Positions 10,290-17,997 of a stretch of DNA of 18,667 bases are shown here, one piece after another; the first letter of the stretch is position 1, and the number at the start of each line of letters is the position of its first letter. This DNA is from Chlorobiales bacterium (GTDB lineage Bacteria; Bacteroidota; Chlorobiia; Chlorobiales; Chlorobiaceae), in contig JAKSCY010000605.1 in NCBI GenBank assembly GCA_022360355.1, positions 1 through 18,667 of the forward strand. The letters are read 5' to 3'. Made by a program: the position numbers and the translations under genes. The notes under the pieces were generated by a model. That model was not told the origin of the DNA. It worked only from the letters and a program-made list of their open reading frames with translations, and searched no databases.

Positions 10290-11243
10290 CTATGAAAACG
10301 ACGGGCACTCCTCTTCACACCGGAATCCACAGCAGAACTCAACGGCTTCCATCCTCCGTTTGCCCTCCATCTGAAGAGAGAGAATTTCAACCCATCCATC
10401 AAGTCCCATAACAAACATGCGGCCCCCTTCAACCGAAAGACTTCCCGGAACTTTTGCCTGCTCTTCCGGTTCAGGCAGCTGAAAATCGGCAGGCACGGCT
10501 TTGTAAATTTTCACCTTTCTGTGATTGAACACTGTCCAGGCTGAAGGTTTTGGTGAAAGCCCCCTGACAAAATCACAGATAGCATCCACAGGCTCCGTCC
10601 AGTCAATACGGGTGTTCTCTGATGTCAGCTTGGGTGCTTTGGTCGCCCCCGCATCGTCCTGTGCCAAAGGCTCTGCCTTGCCGTCCCTGATGAGTTCCAG
10701 AGTTTTAACAACCGCTCCCGCCCCGATAACCGACAACCGTTCGGCAAGCTCTCCTGCAGTTTCATCAGGACCGACAGGCGTCCTTTCCTGAAGAAGGATG
10801 TTTCCTGTATCAACCGTTTTCCGCAAAAAAAAAGTAGTCACCCCGGTTTCCGTATCTCCGTTTATTATCGTCCAGTTAACCGGTGCCGCACCCCGGTAGC
10901 GAGGAAGCAGCGAAGCATGAAGATTGAACGACCCGAGCCTGGCCTGCTCGAAAACCGAAGGAGGAAGAATACGGAACGCCGCAACAACAATAACGTCAGG
11001 CCTGTGTCTTGCAACAGTGTCGGCAAAACGGGGTTCCTTCACATCATCTATTTCAAGAACGGTAAGACCAAGTTCCTTTGCCGCCTTTTTTACCGGTGTC
11101 GGTTCGGGCTCAGAGCGCTGGTTCCTGCGAGGCTTGTCTTTTCCGGTAACTACAAGAACGATCTCGAAATCACTGTCAGCTTCAGCTATTGCACGGAGAG
11201 AAGGGACGGCGAACCGGGGTGTCCCCATAAAAATAATTCTCAT
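10290..11243 (-). CDS. fmt: Methionyl-tRNA formyltransferase
   Basis: Transfers a formyl group from 10-formyl-tetrahydrofolate to initiator Met-tRNA, marking it for translation initiation. The 317-residue protein has an N-terminal formyltransferase domain beginning [16 protein letters not shown]. The catalytic residues Asn107 and His109 ([16 protein letters not shown]) and Asp145 (TVDTGN) match Asn106, His108 and Asp144 of E. coli Fmt. The C-terminal tRNA-binding beta-barrel ends with [16 protein letters not shown], as expected. It lies 20 bp after def in the same direction, the widespread def-fmt pairing. A palindrome (10277-10288) follows the stop but lacks a T tract, so no clear terminator is seen. 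Confidence 0.96.
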   Translation of the reverse strand: MRIIFMGTPRFAVPSLRAIAEADSDFEIVLVVTGKDKPRRNQRSEPEPTPVKKAAKELGLTVLEIDDVKEPRFADTVARHRPDVIVVAAFRILPPSVFEQARLGSFNLHASLLPRYRGAAPVNWTIINGDTETGVTTFFLRKTVDTGNILLQERTPVGPDETAGELAERLSVIGAGAVVKTLELIRDGKAEPLAQDDAGATKAPKLTSENTRIDWTEPVDAICDFVRGLSPKPSAWTVFNHRKVKIYKAVPADFQLPEPEEQAKVPGSLSVEGGRMFVMGLDGWVEILSLQMEGKRRMEAVEFCCGFRCEEECPSFS

Positions 11244-11263
11244 CGAAAATCCGTTTATTTATT

Positions 11264-11824
11264 TCACATCGCCTCGCTATCCTCCGGCTGAACAACAACA
11301 GGATAGCTGGTTCTGACCGAACCACGGGTTATAGCATCAAGCCCTTTCTGGATTTTTCTGCGATCACGCCGTTGCATACGGTCTACAAAAAGCGTTCCGT
11401 CAAGATGGTCGATCTCGTGCTGCAAAACCCGTGCTGCAAGGTCGTCAAACTCACCAACACGCTCTTCGAAATTTTCATCACGATACTTGAGCTGTATCGC
11501 CGAAGGACGAACAACCTCACCCCGGACATCGGGAATGCTCAAACATCCTTCTTCCATTGAGTTGAAACCTTTTACGGCAATAATGTGCGGATTGATAACA
11601 ACCATCGGAGAAGCCTCTCCATAACCGTCCGCCAGGGAAATATCGACAACAAGCAAACGAAGCGATACGCCTATCTGCGGGGCCGCAAGACCTATACCTT
11701 CAGCATTCCGCATGGATTCGAACATATTGCCTATGAGTTCTTCAAGCTGCCGGTCAGTTCCCTTTAACGGTTTTGCTCTCCGACGCAAAACCTCATCACT
11801 GTATGTATTAATCGGAAGTATCAT
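11264..11824 (-). CDS. def: Peptide deformylase
   Basis: Metalloenzyme that removes the formyl group from the N-terminus of new proteins. With the start at 11824 the protein is 186 residues and begins MILPINTYSDEVLR, the usual family opening. All three motifs are present: GIGLAAPQ (43-50), EGCLS (92-96) and QHEIDH (135-140). The metal ligands are Cys94, His136 and His140, with Glu137 as catalytic acid/base. The open frame extends 26 codons upstream to 11902, but that part is not family-like, and an AGGAGG ribosome-binding site (11832-11827) sits directly before the chosen ATG, though only 2 nt from it. First gene of the def-fmt pair. Confidence 0.96.
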   Translation of the reverse strand: MILPINTYSDEVLRRRAKPLKGTDRQLEELIGNMFESMRNAEGIGLAAPQIGVSLRLLVVDISLADGYGEASPMVVINPHIIAVKGFNSMEEGCLSIPDVRGEVVRPSAIQLKYRDENFEERVGEFDDLAARVLQHEIDHLDGTLFVDRMQRRDRRKIQKGLDAITRGSVRTSYPVVVQPEDSEAM

Positions 11825-12253
11825 ATCCTCCTGAATTGAACATTTCAAATGTTGTTTATCAAACCCGAACACAGGGTAAAAAGTTGCTCCAGGCCACCGC
11901 ACAAGAGGCCTGCGTGAAGGAAAGAAAACACCTTATGTAAGACCTGACTATGGAATTTCATAATATCGGCTTAATTTTAAGTAAATTAAGGACAAAATCC
12001 TGTTCCCGGCGATTGCCGACCGAAGATCCGAACAACAAATACAAGGGCACCTCTATTTATTGTCATGAGTCCCGATCATAATCGGGATGCAAGGCGAACG
12101 GAGCGCAGAAACCGGAGTCCCGGCAGGTCGGGATCAACGAGGCAATTGAGTCGCGGAATAAATAAATAGAGATGCCCATAAGCAACCGATTCCGGGCACT
12201 GCAAGGTCGAAACAGTGTGAAACGATGAACTCAGATATATTACCGGGTTTGCA
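11825..12253. other. 429-bp divergent spacer between def and the MscS-type gene
   Basis: No credible gene is seen here. It contains the AGGAGG site of def, a 15-base palindrome AACATTTCAAATGTT (11839-11853) and an AT-rich hairpin CTTAATTT/AAATTAAG (11970-11990). It also holds the complete inverted-repeat element (12045-12177) and a TATATT box (12236-12241) that could be the -10 of the MscS-type gene. I could not assign -35 boxes with confidence. Confidence 0.6.
12045..12177. repeat. 133-bp element with 17-bp terminal inverted repeats (MITE-like)
   Basis: GGGCACCTCTATTTATT (12045-12061) is the inverse complement of 12161-12177 with 16 of 17 positions matching. Inside are a 7-bp hairpin TCCCGAT-CATA-ATCGGGA (12070-12087) and a 5-bp hairpin (12118-12122 with 12129-12133). 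The element has no coding capacity. A diverged copy of its right end is present at 8231-8269 in the lepA-lepB spacer. The two occurrences, both in intergenic DNA, suggest a dispersed family. Whether it was moved by a transposase or is a REP-like RNA hairpin element cannot be told from this window; no target-site duplication is obvious. Confidence 0.65.
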
Positions 12254-13897
12254 ATGAAAACATATTCCCCTCTCTGTATTATTCTCCTGCTCCTCTTCTC
12301 TGCGGGCATAAGCCATGCTGCAGCCGATTCAACGGCACAGCATTCCGGCACTGTATTTTCAGCAACAGCCCAAGCCGTTGAAGATACTATTGAAACCGAA
12401 ACACCCGAGCCTCCAAAACTGGATGACAAGGATGTCATCAATGCCTTTTCCGATTCACTGAAACAACAGAGCGGATTTCCGGTAACTGTAAACAAAAACG
12501 AGATTTTCCGTCTTTACGGCAAGATTGGCGATATCGACGCAGAGGAAAGAGCAGTTAAAACGTCAAAATTGCTGATGGACTTTTTTCGCTCACCCGCTCC
12601 TGTTGATTCGCTGACAATCGTCGAGGGTGAAACGCTGACAGCCATCAGAACATCGAGGAACATTATAGCGGCTTTCAGTGATGATGATGCCGCTGCAGAA
12701 AACATGACAAGGCAGGAACTTGCCGATTCCGTGCTTGCAATAATTTCCACACAGGCAGGAAATTTCAGGGAAGAAACCAGCGGACGAAATATTCTGCTCA
12801 GCATCCTTAAATCCCTTGCCTTTTTTGTTGCGCTTGCCGTTGTATGGCACTACCTGAACAGTTTCTTCACCCTCATGGATGGCTGGATACAGAAAATACG
12901 GCTGCACCACAGCTCCAGCAGCCAGAACAAGCTCATACAATTACTCGCCCCTGACCATCTCGCATCCGGGCTTGGCTGGTTCAGCAGGATAACCGAACTG
13001 TTTTTGAAAATCCTCCTGATCTATGCGTACCTCACAACGGTGTTGAGTTTTTTCCCCTGGACGGAAGATCTGTCGACAAACCTGCTCGCATTTGTACTCG
13101 AACCGGCGAAAAAATTATCCAGTGAGTTTGTCACACTGATCCCAAGCGTCATTGCAATTGTCATTTTGGTAACCATTACCCGCTATCTCGGCAAGTTCAG
13201 CGACCTGGTTTTCAACAACATCAGCAAGGGAGAACTCAAGCTCAGCGGTTTCGAAGCCGAATGGGCTGAACCGACAAGAAAAATCGTTAAAATAACCCTT
13301 TACCTCCTGCTGATATTCCTGCTGGTTTCCTCGCTGCCCCTTGCGAACAATCGCACAGCACTTGTTCTTGCCATCATCATGGGCCTTACCTTGTCTCTCA
13401 GCGCAGTGCCCACCGTTCAGAACATCATCAGTGGAATCATGCTGAACTATACAGGTTCTTTCCGGATAGGTGACCGGGTAATGCTCGGGAACATTACCGG
13501 TGACATCATTTACAAAGGCCTGCTGGTAACCCGCATAAAAAACCTCAAGAATGAGATCGTCATTATATCGAACAAGACTGCTTTTCAGTCAAAAATCATA
13601 AATTACACAGAGTCCGTCCAGAAAAACGGACATTTTTCCCTGGAGCTTACGTTTTATCTGAAGCAAAACACAAAAACCGAAACACTTCGGGAACTGGTAA
13701 CCGAAGCCACACTGGGTGTGGACGGTATTATGCTTGATCCTAAACCGGCTTTTTTCAGGGCTGAAACGAAAAACGGACTATTCGGCTATACACTCAGAGC
13801 AAACACCAAGGAGTTCAAGAACCTGGAAGGACTGTATTCGAGACTTTACCAGAACGTGCAGAACAAGCTGCAGGAAAACAATTACCACCTGCTTTGA
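12254..13897 (+). CDS. MscS-family mechanosensitive ion channel
   Basis: Inner-membrane channel predicted to open under membrane tension and release solutes on osmotic downshock. The 547-residue protein is larger than E. coli MscS (286). A signal peptide (about 1-22) is followed by a hydrophilic, probably periplasmic region (to about 178). Membrane segments lie near 180-200, 248-268, 293-312 and 344-364. The pore helix and beta domain come next (about 370-450: LAIIMGLTLSLSAVPTVQNIISGIML, here cited as MGLTLSLSAVPTVQN, then RIGDRVMLGNITGDI and IVIISN). NIISGI plus the RIGDRV motif are the family hallmarks. It may be co-transcribed with the Fur gene 42 bp downstream. Substrate preference cannot be told. 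Confidence 0.88.
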   Translation: MKTYSPLCIILLLLFSAGISHAAADSTAQHSGTVFSATAQAVEDTIETETPEPPKLDDKDVINAFSDSLKQQSGFPVTVNKNEIFRLYGKIGDIDAEERAVKTSKLLMDFFRSPAPVDSLTIVEGETLTAIRTSRNIIAAFSDDDAAAENMTRQELADSVLAIISTQAGNFREETSGRNILLSILKSLAFFVALAVVWHYLNSFFTLMDGWIQKIRLHHSSSSQNKLIQLLAPDHLASGLGWFSRITELFLKILLIYAYLTTVLSFFPWTEDLSTNLLAFVLEPAKKLSSEFVTLIPSVIAIVILVTITRYLGKFSDLVFNNISKGELKLSGFEAEWAEPTRKIVKITLYLLLIFLLVSSLPLANNRTALVLAIIMGLTLSLSAVPTVQNIISGIMLNYTGSFRIGDRVMLGNITGDIIYKGLLVTRIKNLKNEIVIISNKTAFQSKIINYTESVQKNGHFSLELTFYLKQNTKTETLRELVTEATLGVDGIMLDPKPAFFRAETKNGLFGYTLRANTKEFKNLEGLYSRLYQNVQNKLQENNYHLL

Positions 13898-13939
13898 GCG
13901 ATTGCTTTTTAACCCAACCCCTTGTAATCTGATAGCACT

Positions 13940-14455
13940 ATGGCTTTTTCACAAAAAAAGGGTCACAAAAAACTTTCTCAGCAAACCCTGCAAGCTGAAT
14001 CTCTTTTTAAAGAGTCGATGAAAGAAGAAGGGTACCGGTGTACGAAGGAAAGACTTACCGTTCTTCGGGAAATCTACGAGTCAGACAGCCACCTGGATGC
14101 TGATGAAATATTTGTGCGTCTGAAAAAAAAGGAAATCAGCATATCAAGGGCAACCGTCTATCATACGCTCGACCTGCTCTTTAAATTTCACCTGGTTAAC
14201 AAAATCGACCTTGGCCACAAACATACGCATTATGAAAAATCCTATGGAGTAGACAACCATCTCCATATTATCTGTGAACAGTGCGACAGGGTCGTGGAAG
14301 TACACAGCGACGAACTCAACGAAATCCTCGAACAGCTTTGCGAGAAAAACGGCTTCACACTTGGAAGTTTCAGTCTCCAGGTTTTCGCAAAATGTCATGC
14401 AGAAACAGACGCTCATAACTGTAAAATGAGATCCAGCAGCAACGCCCGACACTGA
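13940..14455 (+). CDS. Fur-family metal-dependent transcriptional regulator
   Basis: DNA-binding repressor of the Fur/PerR/Zur family, responding to iron, peroxide or zinc. The 171-residue protein has a winged-helix N-terminal domain with the recognition segment ISRATVYHTLDLLFKFHLV (68-86), then a histidine-rich hinge HKHTHYE (93-99) and the dimerisation domain with NHLHIICEQC (107-115). Cys112 and Cys115 form one half of the structural zinc site. The second half is atypical: where the family usually has CxxC or CxxxxC, this protein has Cys152 and the next cysteine only at 161. Subtype (Fur, PerR or Zur) is not decided. It is flanked 42 bp upstream by the MscS-type gene and 43 bp downstream by the antiporter gene, all in the same direction. 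Confidence 0.9.
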   Translation: MAFSQKKGHKKLSQQTLQAESLFKESMKEEGYRCTKERLTVLREIYESDSHLDADEIFVRLKKKEISISRATVYHTLDLLFKFHLVNKIDLGHKHTHYEKSYGVDNHLHIICEQCDRVVEVHSDELNEILEQLCEKNGFTLGSFSLQVFAKCHAETDAHNCKMRSSSNARH

Positions 14456-14498
14456 ACAGCAGCATTTCAAAGCCTGTCCTGTTTTTCAACGGAGTATT

Positions 14499-15764
14499 AT
14501 GGATGTTTCCCTCTTTGCCGCCCTGATTGGCGGAATTATAGTTCTTGGGGTAATCGGTGACTTCCTTTTCACCAAAACCAAGATCCCGACCCCGATTATC
14601 CTCATGCTTGCAGGGATAGCGCTCGGACCGGCCACTAATATCCTCCAGAGCGATATCTTTTTTGAAATCGCACCATACTTCGGAACATTTGCACTTATCC
14701 TTATTCTTTTCGAAGGCGGCCTCGATCTGGAATTCGATCTGGTGATACGCCAGTTTTCTTCCGCTCTCCTTCTGGGATTTCTTTCCTTTATACTGGCGAC
14801 TGCCGGCATTACCGCCATTTGCCTTGTTATTTTTCAGATGGACATGACCGAAGCTCTTCTTTACGGATTTATTTTCGGAGGCACAAGCCCGGCGGTAATA
14901 CTGCCGGTACTGCCGAGGCTCTCCATCCCGAAAAACCTCAAAACACTGCTTACCCTGGAAGCGGTGATCAGCGAGGTTCTTACCGTTATTTCAGTCATTA
15001 TCTACACCAACATCCTCCGGGAACCCGGACACTATGAAGGCGCTTCCACCATCATCAACCACATTTTTGCGAGTCTTGGAATATCGATACTCCTCGCCGC
15101 ATTCAGCGGATTGATATGGAGCCGTTTCATGGGCTATTTCAGCAAACAGAACCTTGCTTATATGCTGACACTCGGCTTCATACTGCTTCTCTATACCCTG
15201 ACCGATTTTCTGGGAGGTGAAGGCGCGATAACCATTCTTGCTTTTGGAATACTTCTCGGCAACAGCAAAATACTTGCCGCTAAATCCCAGTCGGCTCTCG
15301 CCAAACTGAACAGCACCCTTAATGTCGAAAATTTCGAACTTGACGAGGTGGTAAAAAAAATCAATGCGGAACTCACCTTTCTTGTAAGAACCTTTTTCTT
15401 TGTTTTTATCGGTCTGCTCTTTGACTTCAACCTTTTTACACAGGATGTCTTGCTGATAGCCGCGGCCATACTGGGAATATTCTTTATCAGTCGTGTTACT
15501 ACGGTGAACCTTGTCAGGCCGCTTTCTCCGTCCCTCAGGAGTGCTCATATCTCATCAACACTGGGACTTATACCCAGAGGACTTGCAACTGCAGTTATGG
15601 CATTTATCGTCCTCGAAAGCGGAGTCATCACATCCGACAGCCTTCTGCCTGTAGTGTTCGCAGTCATCCTGTCCAGCAACCTGCTGATGTCGGTACTTGT
15701 CTATTACTATGAAAGCAGACACAAGGATAACGCCGGAGAAGAGGCAAAAAAGACCGAACCTTGA
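14499..15764 (+). CDS. Cation:proton antiporter (CPA superfamily)
   Basis: Inner-membrane antiporter, probably exchanging Na+ or K+ for protons. The 421-residue protein is almost entirely hydrophobic, with about 12-13 membrane helices. It shows the CPA fold landmarks LAGIALGP (37-44), LILFEGGLDLEF (68-79) and GGTSPAVILPVL (127-138), followed by LTLEAVISEVLTVI (151-164). The last block corresponds to the ion-binding helix, where the usual acidic dyad (ND or DD) reads Ser158-Glu159. The GGLDL motif recalls CPA1 NhaP-type proteins, while GTSPAVILP is nearer CPA2/NapA-like ones, so the subfamily is left open. A GGAG ribosome-binding site (14491-14494) supports the ATG at 14499. The SMR gene follows after 25 bp. 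Confidence 0.88.
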   Translation: MDVSLFAALIGGIIVLGVIGDFLFTKTKIPTPIILMLAGIALGPATNILQSDIFFEIAPYFGTFALILILFEGGLDLEFDLVIRQFSSALLLGFLSFILATAGITAICLVIFQMDMTEALLYGFIFGGTSPAVILPVLPRLSIPKNLKTLLTLEAVISEVLTVISVIIYTNILREPGHYEGASTIINHIFASLGISILLAAFSGLIWSRFMGYFSKQNLAYMLTLGFILLLYTLTDFLGGEGAITILAFGILLGNSKILAAKSQSALAKLNSTLNVENFELDEVVKKINAELTFLVRTFFFVFIGLLFDFNLFTQDVLLIAAAILGIFFISRVTTVNLVRPLSPSLRSAHISSTLGLIPRGLATAVMAFIVLESGVITSDSLLPVVFAVILSSNLLMSVLVYYYESRHKDNAGEEAKKTEP

Positions 15765-15789
15765 AAATAATCTTACCCGTCACCGCACC

Positions 15790-16116
15790 ATGCACTGGCT
15801 TTACCTGATCATCGCTATCACCATGGAAGTCGCAGGAACAACATGCATGAAACTTTCAGAGGGCTTCTCAAAGCTGCTGCCATCAATTTCAATTTTTATT
15901 TTTTACGGCATTAGCTTTACATTTCTCACGCTGGCCCTGAAAGTACTTCCCGTAGGAATGACCTACGCCGTCTGGTCTGGTGCAGGAACAGCCCTGATAA
16001 CCCTTGTCGGTATTATATGGTTTGGCGAATCGTTCAACATGATAAAAGTAATCTCGCTTCTGTTGATTATAATAGGCGTCGCCGGACTTCACGCGAGCCG
16101 GGAATCTTTGCTTTAG
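15790..16116 (+). CDS. EmrE-like small multidrug resistance (SMR) transporter
   Basis: Four-helix inner-membrane proton-coupled exporter of cationic compounds, active as a dimer. With the start at 15790 it has 108 residues and begins MHWLYLIIAITMEVAGT. Glu13 is the equivalent of the essential Glu14 of EmrE, and Tyr59 and Trp62 (TYAVWSG) match EmrE Tyr60 and Trp63. TCMKLSEGF closely resembles the EmrE loop TLMKFSEGF, which favours the Qac-type over the guanidinium (Gdx/SugE) type. The frame stays open back to 15697 inside the antiporter gene, but that extension is hydrophilic and not family-like. It lies 25 bp after the antiporter and only 3 bp before proB, suggesting co-transcription. Confidence 0.9.
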   Translation: MHWLYLIIAITMEVAGTTCMKLSEGFSKLLPSISIFIFYGISFTFLTLALKVLPVGMTYAVWSGAGTALITLVGIIWFGESFNMIKVISLLLIIIGVAGLHASRESLL

Positions 16117-16119
16117 CTT

Positions 16120-17205
16120 ATGTCAGAACCGCTTTATCGAAAAGTCGTCGTCAAAGTAGGCACGAATGTCATCTCCGACAGTCAGGGTGAACTGGATCTG
16201 CAGATACTCGGTCAACTTGTTTCTCAGATAGCAGAATTACGCAACCGGGGCGTAGAAGCGCTTCTTGTCTCTTCAGGTGCCGTAGGCGCAGGGCGTTCAA
16301 TAGTCAAACTCTCTGATGATCTGTCCCCGGTCGCCGCCCGCCAGGTACTCTCTTCAACCGGACAGATACGGCTGATCAATACCTACGCTGATCTTTTTGA
16401 ACAACACGGCCTGAAAACTGCGCAGATACTGGTCACAAAAAGTGATTTCCGTGACCGTCTTCATTACCTCAATATAAGAACGTGCCTTGCTTCACTGCTG
16501 GAACACAGGATCATTCCTGTTATCAACGAAAACGATGCGGTTTCCGTAACTGAACTCATGTTCACGGACAACGACGAACTTTCGGGAATGATTGCCTCCA
16601 TGATGCAGGTTGATGCCTACATCATTCTTTCCCATGTTGACGGCCTTTTTGACATGTCCCGCAAGGAAAGCAAACCGGAAGTCATTAAAAGTATCGACAT
16701 ATCCACCGAGCACTTCCATCACTATATCAAACCGGGAAAATCAGATTTCGGAAGAGGTGGCATGTTGACAAAATGCCATATCGCTCACAAGCTTGCCCGG
16801 TTCGGCATAGCCGTTCACATAGCCAATGGCCGTACTGAGGAGATTCTTCTCGACATCCTGAAAGGCAACGAAGTGGGAACACGGTTTGTTCCGCAAAAGC
16901 CTGTCTATGGCAGGAAACGATGGATCGCCCACAGCGAAGGGCTTGAAAAAGGTGCCGTAACCATCAATGCAGGTGCGGAAACAGCCCTCCGCTCCCTTGA
17001 ACGCGCAAACAGCCTCCTTCCCGTAGGCATTGAATCGGTTATCGGAACATTTTTCAAGGGGGATATAATCAAAATATGCTCGGAAAACGGCAACGCCATC
17101 GGCTACGGTATGGCGCAATACAGTTCGGAAGAAACAAAAGAGCTTCTTGGCAAGAAAGGAAAAAAGCCCCTGATCCATTACGATTACCTGTACCTGATGC
17201 CTTAG
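16120..17205 (+). CDS. proB: Glutamate 5-kinase
   Basis: Phosphorylates glutamate to gamma-glutamyl phosphate, the first and normally proline-inhibited step of proline synthesis; cytoplasmic. The 361-residue length fits. The amino-acid-kinase domain shows VVKVGTNVI (10-18), LLVSSGAVGAG (48-58), NENDAVS and FTDNDELSGMIA, then HVDGLFD, KSDFGRGGMLTK and the C-terminal PUA domain (from about residue 265). proA is not in the window. It starts 3 bp after the SMR stop, so the two are probably translated from one message. Proline is an osmoprotectant, which fits the neighbouring channel and antiporter genes, although the association may be accidental. It is the last clearly intact core gene before the accessory tail. 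Confidence 0.96.
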   Translation: MSEPLYRKVVVKVGTNVISDSQGELDLQILGQLVSQIAELRNRGVEALLVSSGAVGAGRSIVKLSDDLSPVAARQVLSSTGQIRLINTYADLFEQHGLKTAQILVTKSDFRDRLHYLNIRTCLASLLEHRIIPVINENDAVSVTELMFTDNDELSGMIASMMQVDAYIILSHVDGLFDMSRKESKPEVIKSIDISTEHFHHYIKPGKSDFGRGGMLTKCHIAHKLARFGIAVHIANGRTEEILLDILKGNEVGTRFVPQKPVYGRKRWIAHSEGLEKGAVTINAGAETALRSLERANSLLPVGIESVIGTFFKGDIIKICSENGNAIGYGMAQYSSEETKELLGKKGKKPLIHYDYLYLMP

Positions 17206-17389
17206 AGAAATGTATGCCACGTGGGCTAGCTCTGCAGTTCCACGGCATTTGCCAAGCCGGCTATGTAACCGTCCTGATGGAGACGTTCTTCTTCGCTCTC
17301 AAGCATGAAACACCCGATCTGCTCGTCCTGATATATATCACCATCCCGCTACGTATCGCGGAAGAAACCAATATCAAGCCGGAAACCTT

Positions 17390-17556
17390 GGGCTCGTTTT
17401 GGGCATCAAAGCATTTTTCAGGACCGAAGAGTTCCTGTCAATTCAGCCGAACGACAGGGAAACTTTCGACCTTGCTGCACAGCTCAAAGCAAAAGGGGCA
17501 TGAAATTTATCGATGCGCTGCATTACGCAGCGGCAATCCGCTCAGGCTGCACCTTT
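17390..17556 (+). pseudogene. Frameshifted remnant of a PIN-domain (VapC-like) protein
   Basis: Two neighbouring frames give pieces that join into one PIN-like segment. Frame from 17390: GLVLGIKAFFRTEEFLSIQP then NDRETFDLAAQLKAKG, ending at a TGA (17501-17503). Shifted frame from 17500: MKFIDALHYAAAIRSGCTF. The phrase FIDALHYAAAIRSGC matches the conserved (D/E)DALH.A.A...G block of PIN ribonucleases, containing one of the metal-binding acids. The shift falls at a run of four Gs (17495-17498). The N-terminal part with the first catalytic Asp is not recognisable, and the tail after SGCTF loses PIN character. A piece in a third frame (LRIAEETNIKPETLG, ending about 17390) may also belong to it. 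No antitoxin gene is recognisable beside it. Confidence 0.5.
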
Positions 17557-17614
17557 GGGGCTTATGAAGAAGAGAAAAATACCTGCAAAATATTGCTTTA
17601 CAGTCTTTCAAAAA

Positions 17615-17652
17615 GTGAGCGGCATTGGAATCGAACCTCTGACCTCTACCAT
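17615..17652 (-). other. Degenerate tRNA 3'-end-like fragment (possible att remnant)
   Basis: On the minus strand the sequence reads GGTAGAGGTCAGAGG, then TTCGATT, then CCAATGCCGCTCAC, followed by five Ts. TTCGATT is a typical T-loop. The flanking T-stem would be AGAGG/CCAAT, with two of five pairs broken, and GCCGCTC would be the 3' acceptor strand. No matching 5' acceptor strand is present within tRNA distance, so it is a fragment and not a tRNA gene. Such tRNA 3' ends often mark integration sites of mobile elements, and this one sits where composition changes from core to accessory DNA. Confidence 0.35.
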
Positions 17653-17778
17653 GTATATCCGAACACATCAATCTAAGCAACAATAATATAATAAGTTAAA
17701 ATAGCACCTTATTTTTTCGTGTAACAGTCGCATAACAAAAATTTTATCAAAAACGATTAATAACAATCAACAACAACC

Positions 17779-17973
17779 ATGAACATTTCTCTGGCTATTC
17801 ATGACTTTTCTGCCATGAATCAGGTCCCAATAGGAGAAACCAACGTAATTTGTAACCCTAAAGACTACCCTTATGAGTAGGGCAATGGATTCAATCCGCT
17901 CAAAAAGCTAAGCTGCTTAACTTGCTGTGTAGATTGTCATTATATCGATTTTCACTATCAAGCCAAAGTATAA
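17779..17973 (+). pseudogene. Short ORF interrupted by an in-frame TAG, unrecognised
   Basis: An ATG at 17779 opens 33 codons (MNISLAIHDFSAMNQVPIGE, then TNVICNPKDYPYE) to a TAG at 17878-17880. The same frame then stays open for another 30 codons to a TAA at 17971-17973 and includes a cysteine cluster (LSCLTCCVDCHY). It could be a broken small gene, or the open frame could be chance in AT-rich DNA. No family is recognised. Confidence 0.2.
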
Positions 17974-17997
17974 ATCAGTTTTATGCAAAACAACTGC

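Noticed and set aside
11825..11902. N-terminal extension of the deformylase frame by 26 codons
   Set aside because: The extension is unlike the family, and the AGGAGG site lies inside it directly before the ATG at 11824.
15697..15789. N-terminal extension of the SMR frame into the antiporter gene
   Set aside because: Hydrophilic and basic, not SMR-like; the protein aligns with EmrE from the Met at 15790.
17076..17567. Long open frame overlapping the end of proB and running past it (+ strand)
   Set aside because: Its first part is an out-of-frame shadow of the proB PUA domain, and the rest has no family-like pattern; the PIN-like signal lies in other frames.
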